From: Rhodospirillaceae bacterium
GTDB taxonomy: Bacteria > Pseudomonadota > Alphaproteobacteria > Rhodospirillales > Magnetospirillaceae
Assembly (NCBI GenBank): GCA_013349735.1
Contig: DUZC01000073.1
Span: 1 to 8,855, forward strand
Direction of reading: 5' to 3'
DNA length: 8,855 nt
In this document: piece by piece, positions 5,909-8,855 of the stretch
How the letters are laid out: every line of letters starts with the position of its first letter
How positions within the stretch are numbered: position 1 is the first letter of the stretch
Notes under the pieces: model-generated
What the model was told of the DNA's origin: nothing
What the model saw: only the letters and a program-made list of their open reading frames with translations
Databases searched by the model: none
Program-made: the position numbers and the translations under genes

Positions 5909-5954
5909 TTAGAGGGGAGCGGTCGGTCGGGTGGCGTAACCCTATGATGGCGTT
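5909..5954 (+). pseudogene. hicA: Trace of a hicA toxin gene
   Basis: Immediately upstream of the hicB remnant one frame reads EGSGRSGGVTL (5912-5944) and then hits TGA. A one-base shift continues as NGV (ATGGCGTT at 5947-5954). HicA toxins carry an EGxGSxV-x-LNGV strand at this place in the protein, so this looks like a small internal piece of hicA with a frameshift. The segment that should follow, containing the FHRPHP-type catalytic histidine, and the N-terminal part are missing. Gene order hicA then hicB is the usual one, which supports the reading. The stretch is only about 15 codons, so the call is tentative. Confidence 0.35.
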
Positions 5955-5963
5955 CTCTAAGCC

Positions 5964-6176
5964 ATGATGGACCATAAGGGCGACTGCGCTGGCCCAATCG
6001 ACTTTGATCCGGATAATAAAACCTTCTCTGGTGTTGTCGCCGGCTTAAAAGATGTTGAGCCTTTCGAGGGTGCCACGGCAGACGCGTTGAAACAGGCTTT
6101 CATGGATAATGTCGATGACTAATTTGTCCTTTGCCGCGAACGCGGTGAAGCTCAGGACAAGCCTTTCAATGGCTAA
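5964..6176 (+). pseudogene. hicB: Degenerate HicB-family antitoxin remnant
   Basis: Starting at ATG 5964 the frame reads MMDHKGDCAGPIDFDPDNKT, continues FSGVVAGLKDVEPFEGATAD and ends ALKQAFMDNVDD before TAA at 6120-6122. After that stop the same frame continues FVLCRERGEAQDKPFNG to a second TAA at 6174-6176. This is the N-terminal HicB fold (YxGxIDFD, FxGxVxGLxDVxxFxG, LxxAFxxxVDDYLxxCxxxG, KPFSG), and the first TAA falls exactly on the conserved Tyr of DDY, a one-base change from TAT or TAC. The C-terminal DNA-binding region expected in an antitoxin of about 110 residues is absent. A 52-residue product could still be made, but a functional antitoxin is unlikely. With the hicA trace upstream, this marks a dead TA locus. 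Confidence 0.7.
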
Positions 6177-6199
6177 TGGATCTCGCGCCAAATCCGCGC

Positions 6200-6222
6200 G
6201 GCCCCTTGAGGAAAAAGGGGCC
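6200..6222. repeat. 8-bp perfect stem-loop downstream of the hicB remnant
   Basis: GGCCCCTT (6200-6207) pairs perfectly with AAGGGGCC (6215-6222) around the 7-base loop GAGGAAA. The stem is strong, but neither strand has a following T-run, so a classical Rho-independent terminator is not supported. It could still pause or stabilise RNA ahead of the abiE operon. Its right arm is part of the direct repeat that recurs at the end of abiEii. Confidence 0.45.
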
Positions 6223-6233
6223 GACCCTTATAT
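6205..6233 (+). repeat. Imperfect direct repeat, left copy (flanks abiE)
   Basis: The core AGGAAAAAGGGG (from 6209), then CCGACCCTTATAT, recurs at 7692-7718 as AGGAAAAAAGGGGG then CTGACCCGTATAT. The two cores differ by one A, one G and two substitutions over about 27 positions. This copy lies 71 bases before the abiEi start, outside any intact gene. It may mark the edge of an inserted abiE cassette or be a member of a dispersed intergenic repeat family. Confidence 0.5.
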
Positions 6234-6304
6234 GCCCCGTGAAGCTATATAGAAAGCGAATAAAAAAGTTCCTTTTCTGTGTTGTATGGTGTAATCATCG
6301 CTAG

Positions 6305-6832
6305 ATGAAACTCTCAACGCTCATCATTGAATTGGACCGCCTTGACCGTCTCGGCATTTATGCCTTCACTGCGGCGACAATGAGGCGAATCTTTTGCGAA
6401 GACGATCGCACCATGACCAAAGCGCTGAAAGCCCATGCCGCAACGGGCGTTATTCAGCGTGTCGCACGCGGGCTTTATGTCAATCCGAGAGCGCGCAGTT
6501 TACCTGCCGATCGGCTCGCGGCCATGGTTCCCTGGTTGCGACCACCACCTGACTTTAGCTGGCTGAGCCTGGAAAGTGCTTTATCGGAAGCGGGATTGAT
6601 TTCTCAGCTTCCATCGCGTCTGACGCTGATGACAACTGGCCGCTCCGGTGTCTTTGACACGCCTTTTGGCATCATCGAGTTCACGCACACAAATCAAGAC
6701 AGGCCTGACACCGTCTGGGACGATCTGCGTGAACTTAATGTAGCGACAGCGCCTCAAGCGAAGAGCGACTTGATGCGCACAAAGCGAAATTTAGGCCTGG
6801 TTATCGAAGAGGTCGACGATATTGAAACATGA
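6305..6832 (+). CDS. abiEi: AbiEi-family antitoxin of a type IV toxin-antitoxin system
   Basis: This 175-residue protein is of the AbiEi family, the antitoxin and autorepressor of AbiE systems. These limit phage growth by abortive infection and act as type IV TA modules, where the antitoxin does not bind the toxin protein directly. Residues 1-75 form the expected winged-helix region: TAATMRRIFCEDDRTMTKAL, then VIQRVARGLYVNP. The C-terminal domain follows with FSWLSLESALSEAGLIS (84-100), LTLMTTGRSGVFDTPFG, IEFTHT and the ATAPQAKSDLMRTKRN helix. It is shorter than the roughly 200-280 residue AbiEi forms with a longer C-terminal domain but shows no sign of truncation. The last 11 bases overlap the start of abiEii. 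No clear ribosome site precedes the ATG. TAATCA at 6292-6297 could be a -10 box with transcription starting at or beside the ATG. Confidence 0.83.
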   Translation: MKLSTLIIELDRLDRLGIYAFTAATMRRIFCEDDRTMTKALKAHAATGVIQRVARGLYVNPRARSLPADRLAAMVPWLRPPPDFSWLSLESALSEAGLISQLPSRLTLMTTGRSGVFDTPFGIIEFTHTNQDRPDTVWDDLRELNVATAPQAKSDLMRTKRNLGLVIEEVDDIET

Positions 6833-7709
6833 CTTAATGGAACTTGCTGGTCGTTATGCCTCCGATCTTGGGGCTCCGGTGGCGACCGTTGCCAAGGAAA
6901 TCCTGCATTACGAAATTCTTTACGCAATGAGCGAGAGCGGCGCTCTCGATGCCCTCGTCTTCCAGGGAGGAACGGCCCTTCGCCTGTGCCATCAGGGAGC
7001 CCGTTATTCAGAGGATTTGGATTTTGTCGGCGGCGCGGACTGGACCCCGGGGCGCATGCCAAAATTTATCAACAAAATTAGATCGGGCATTGCCGAAGCC
7101 TATGGTTTGACCGTCGAGGTGGATCCACCCAGCAAAGAAAAGCTTGAAAGGCAAAGCGGGGTCTCTGTGGCCAGATGGCGAACTAAAATTGTGCTGCCTG
7201 ATCGCGTTTCCGGGCGTCTGCCAAGGCAAGTAATCAATATCGAGGTGGCAGCCGTTCCCGCTCATATGCCAGCTTTGATGCCTGTGGCGACAAATTATCG
7301 GCACCTTTCTGCTCCGCTTCGACAGATGTTGATTTTTGTTGAGCCGATGGAGGAAATTCTTGCCGACAAGATCGTCGCGCTCGGGGCACGCGATTTTCTT
7401 AAGGCACGCGATATCTGGGATATTCGTTTTCTCTTGGATAAAGGCGTTCGTCCCAATTTGCCTCTGGTTCGCCGTAAAATCGATGACTACAAGCTTGATT
7501 TAATGGGCTTCTGCGAGAAGCTGGAATTAAGGGCTAAATCGCTCCTGTATCCAGAGACCGAGCAGAGTTTTAAGGCGGAAATGATCCGTTTCGTCGATGC
7601 GCGCCCAGCCCGCCTGCTGACCGCGGAGGGTGTTGTTCGGCGCTACCTCGATACGGCCGCCGATCTAGGTCGCACCGCAGCGGCTGAGCTTAGGAAAAAA
7701 GGGGGCTGA
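6822..7709 (+). CDS. abiEii: AbiEii/AbiGii-family nucleotidyltransferase toxin
   Basis: This 295-residue protein is the toxin partner of abiEi, a DNA-polymerase-beta-fold nucleotidyltransferase. Characterised relatives (MenT/AbiEii) inactivate tRNA by adding nucleotides or otherwise block growth. Motifs are FQGGTALRLC (residues 48-56), YSEDLDFVGG with the metal-binding D65 and D67, an acidic strand INIEV (E141), and EPMEEILADKIVAL (174-187) followed by RDFLKARDIWDIRFLL, the usual AbiEii helix with E178, K183 and D200 as likely active-site residues. All expected acidic residues are present, unlike in the CD-NTase-like protein earlier in the window. The start is taken as TTG at 6822 because GAAGAGG at 6806-6812 lies 9 bases upstream; an ATG at 6837 would remove five residues and sits 24 bases from it. 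The 11-base overlap with abiEi implies translational coupling. The stop codon lies inside the right copy of the direct repeat. Confidence 0.92.
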   Translation: MKHDLMELAGRYASDLGAPVATVAKEILHYEILYAMSESGALDALVFQGGTALRLCHQGARYSEDLDFVGGADWTPGRMPKFINKIRSGIAEAYGLTVEVDPPSKEKLERQSGVSVARWRTKIVLPDRVSGRLPRQVINIEVAAVPAHMPALMPVATNYRHLSAPLRQMLIFVEPMEEILADKIVALGARDFLKARDIWDIRFLLDKGVRPNLPLVRRKIDDYKLDLMGFCEKLELRAKSLLYPETEQSFKAEMIRFVDARPARLLTAEGVVRRYLDTAADLGRTAAAELRKKGG

Positions 7710-7718
7710 CCCGTATAT
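7689..7718 (+). repeat. Imperfect direct repeat, right copy (overlaps abiEii stop)
   Basis: This is the partner of the copy at 6205-6233. It encodes the last residues of AbiEii (RKKGG, stop at 7707-7709) and runs 9 bases past the stop. Because the 3' end of a gene is built from the repeat, either the cassette recombined at this sequence or the repeat motif was recruited as the gene end. The two copies bracket a segment of about 1.5 kb containing only abiEi and abiEii. Confidence 0.5.
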
Positions 7719-7950
7719 AGGATCCCGTCGGGAGGGCCGCCTGGGACAGCGCAGGCCCAATGGCGCGGTGACCCTGGTTCAGGCGGTGTCGGTGTTTTTT
7801 GGTCGCTTGGCCAATGGGCAGCGGCAATGGACCGACTGGATTGGCGCGGGCGACGGTTTTGTGGTTCTGGACAAGAGTGGCAAGACCTCACTTTCCCCTG
7901 TGCGCCCTGTAAAAACGAAACGGCAGCCGCTGCATTGTCTGGCGGCATGA
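7711..7950 (+). other. Gap after abiEii with an open but unrecognised frame
   Basis: The 334 bases between abiEii and the antitoxin gene hold no gene I can identify. One frame is open from 7711 to the TGA at 7948-7950, and within it a GTG at 7768 would give 60 residues beginning MTLVQAVSVFFGRLANGQRQ. There is no ribosome site before that GTG. The wording LVQAVSVF is reminiscent of the tail of chemoreceptors and similar coiled-coil signalling proteins, so this may be the 3' remnant of a gene cut by the abiE insertion. That is a guess from eight residues. Opposite-strand frames here look like shadows. Confidence 0.2.
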
Positions 7951-7990
7951 CCGCTGGAATTTTTCATTTGTAAAAAATCGCGCCCGCCAC

Positions 7991-8029
7991 TTGACGGCCA
8001 TAGACGATAAATACATAATTTATGTATTT
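7991..8029 (+). promoter_or_regulatory. Promoter with overlapping palindromic operator for the Phd/PemK-type module
   Basis: A near-consensus sigma-70 promoter is visible: TTGACG at 7991-7996, a 17-base spacer and CATAAT at 8014-8019. A perfect palindrome, AAATACATA (8009-8017), a 3-base spacer and TATGTATTT (8021-8029), covers the -10 box and the predicted transcription start near 8026. This is the layout expected for autorepression by a Phd/YefM-type antitoxin or its complex with the toxin. The AT-rich palindrome stands out in GC-rich surroundings. Confidence 0.75.
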
Positions 8030-8043
8030 TGTGGGGGCGCGCG

Positions 8044-8301
8044 ATGCAACGTTTCAGTTCCTTCGATCTCCAGCGCAACGTCGCTCGTGTCCAGGAAGCG
8101 GCTCTGCGTGAGCCTGTAGCGGTAAGCTACCACGGACGCGACAGGTTGGTGATCATGCCCATTGACGAATTCGAGCGCCTGAAGCGGCGCGACAAGATGG
8201 TTATCTCCCTAGAGGAGATGCCCGAGGCGTTTGTCCAGGCGATGCAAGAGCCGTATTTCAACGCCGAACAAGAGGCACTCGACCAATTGATGGACGAATA
8301 G
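8044..8301 (+). CDS. Phd/YefM family antitoxin
   Basis: This 85-residue antitoxin is of the Phd/YefM (prevent-host-death) type. The N-terminal DNA-binding and dimerisation domain reads FSSFDLQRNVARVQEAALRE, then PVAVSYHGRDRLVIMPIDEFERLKRRD, the family signature of a beta-strand pair followed by the M-xx-DEFERL helix. Residues from about 52 on (ISLEEMPEAFVQAMQEPYFN, then EQEALDQLMDE) are acidic and helical, as expected for the toxin-neutralising tail. The ATG at 8044 is chosen because it follows the predicted transcription start by about 18 bases; an in-frame TTG at 8029 would sit inside the operator. GGGGGC at 8033-8038 may serve as ribosome site. The toxin gene begins 3 bases after this stop. 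The protein probably binds the palindrome at 8009-8029 to control the operon. Confidence 0.9.
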   Translation: MQRFSSFDLQRNVARVQEAALREPVAVSYHGRDRLVIMPIDEFERLKRRDKMVISLEEMPEAFVQAMQEPYFNAEQEALDQLMDE

Positions 8302-8304
8302 GCC

Positions 8305-8778
8305 ATGGCTCTGCCGGAGGCCCGCCCTGGGCTGGTGTTTCGTTACGAATATGTCTGGAAACGCCAGGAACTGGCCGGGCAGAGCGTCGGTGAAAAAGAA
8401 CGGCCGGCTTGTGTCGTGATGGCGGTCAGTGGTGCGGCCGGAGACCGGCGGGTGATGATCGTTCCAATCACGACTCAGCCGCCGGCCGATGATGTCCCCG
8501 CCGTGGAAATTCTGCCGCGAGTGATGCGTCATCTTGGTCTCGATATCGACCGGCGATCGTGGATCATCCTCAGTGAGGCAAATCTGGATGCTTGGCCCTC
8601 GCCCGACATGCGGCCGATCCCAGGTCAGCCGGGCCGCTTCGAATACGGCCTGCTGCCACAACGGATGGTCAATACAATCCGCGAAACGATCCTAGCCGCG
8701 CTGGCGGCAAAGCAGCTTGCCACCGTCAACCGTGATGATGACGCTCCGGCGCCTTTGTCCCGCGTGCCTGGAGGCTGA
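8305..8778 (+). CDS. PemK/MazF-like toxin (plasmid-maintenance growth inhibitor)
   Basis: This 157-residue protein resembles the PemK-like toxins of alphaproteobacteria that are regularly paired with a Phd-type antitoxin. The PemK/MazF core can be followed: PGLVFRYEYVWKR at the start, ERPACVVMAVSG (the RP-xx-VV strand), RVMIVPITTQPP (the strand that in MazF carries the catalytic Thr/Ser), then SWIILSEANLDAW and the C-terminal helix GLLPQRMVNTIRETILAAL. MazF-type proteins are RNases that cut mRNA at short sequences; the target here cannot be read from sequence. The product is longer than classic MazF (about 110 residues) because of an insertion around residues 66-90 and a proline-rich tail (DDDAPAPLSRVPGG). 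The start lies 3 bases after the antitoxin stop with only a weak ribosome site, so translation is probably coupled. Confidence 0.8.
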   Translation: MALPEARPGLVFRYEYVWKRQELAGQSVGEKERPACVVMAVSGAAGDRRVMIVPITTQPPADDVPAVEILPRVMRHLGLDIDRRSWIILSEANLDAWPSPDMRPIPGQPGRFEYGLLPQRMVNTIRETILAALAAKQLATVNRDDDAPAPLSRVPGG

Positions 8779-8855
8779 CATTCCGCGCCAAGGGGTTAGG
8801 TGATCGGTCCGATCGGCCTCGGGCCATAGTCTGCCCCCCGGAGGGGTCTATCAGG

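Noticed and set aside
6169..6252. 27-residue frame beginning MANGSRAKSARPLEEKGADP, overlapping the hicB remnant
   Set aside because: No ribosome site, lies across the stem-loop and direct repeat, and no recognisable family; probably chance.
8800..8855. Short GC-rich symmetries after the toxin gene (GATCGGTCCGATC, CCCC/GGGG) as a terminator
   Set aside because: Arms of 4-5 bp and no T-run; the window ends before context can be judged.
5619..8855. CRISPR array, tRNA, rRNA or insertion sequence
   Set aside because: No regularly spaced repeats, no tRNA-like cloverleaf or conserved rRNA sequence and no transposase frame seen in the gaps.

Overview
The window looks like chromosomal DNA of an alphaproteobacterium, most likely from the Rhodospirillales. 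The reasons are a moderately high GC backbone, a DUF2336 protein (a family concentrated in that class), a cytochrome b561/YceI cluster and a PemK-like toxin of the type common there. This placement is inference from gene content only. The window divides at about position 5630 into a housekeeping-like left part and an accessory right part dominated by toxin-antitoxin (TA) material.

Left part (1-5618). The 3' end of a histidine-phosphatase-family gene (1-312) is followed by a tight three-gene unit: a secreted YceI protein (448-1062), a four-helix di-heme cytochrome b561 (1076-1654) and a second secreted YceI protein (1651-2220). Together they suggest an envelope redox or lipid-carrier module. 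Converging on it, and overlapping its last stop codon, is a DUF2652 protein (2214-2963, minus), a relative of class III nucleotidyl cyclases. Divergent from that gene is an apparent operon of a CD-NTase-like nucleotidyltransferase (3057-3941) and a RidA-family protein (3945-4406). A DUF2336 protein (4482-5618) follows after a 75-base gap that carries a 7-bp dyad and a CtrA-like motif. The CD-NTase-like protein keeps the fold signatures but has alanine at two of the three expected catalytic acidic positions, so it looks like a pseudo-enzyme. It is the most unusual protein here.

Right part (5619-8855). The 5619-6304 stretch is visibly more AT-rich. It holds a well-formed but very short minus-strand gene for a 58-residue single-pass membrane protein (5641-5817), dyad symmetries upstream of that gene, and the scar of a HicAB TA locus (hicA trace about 5909-5954; hicB remnant 5964-6176 with an in-frame stop). 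Next is an intact AbiEi/AbiEii type IV TA pair (6305-7709) bracketed by an imperfect direct repeat (6205-6233 and 7689-7718). The 7710-8043 gap has no recognisable gene but ends in a near-consensus promoter with a 9-3-9 palindrome over its -10 box. That promoter drives a Phd/YefM-type antitoxin (8044-8301) and a PemK/MazF-like toxin (8305-8778). The right part therefore holds one dead and two apparently intact TA modules in about 3 kb.
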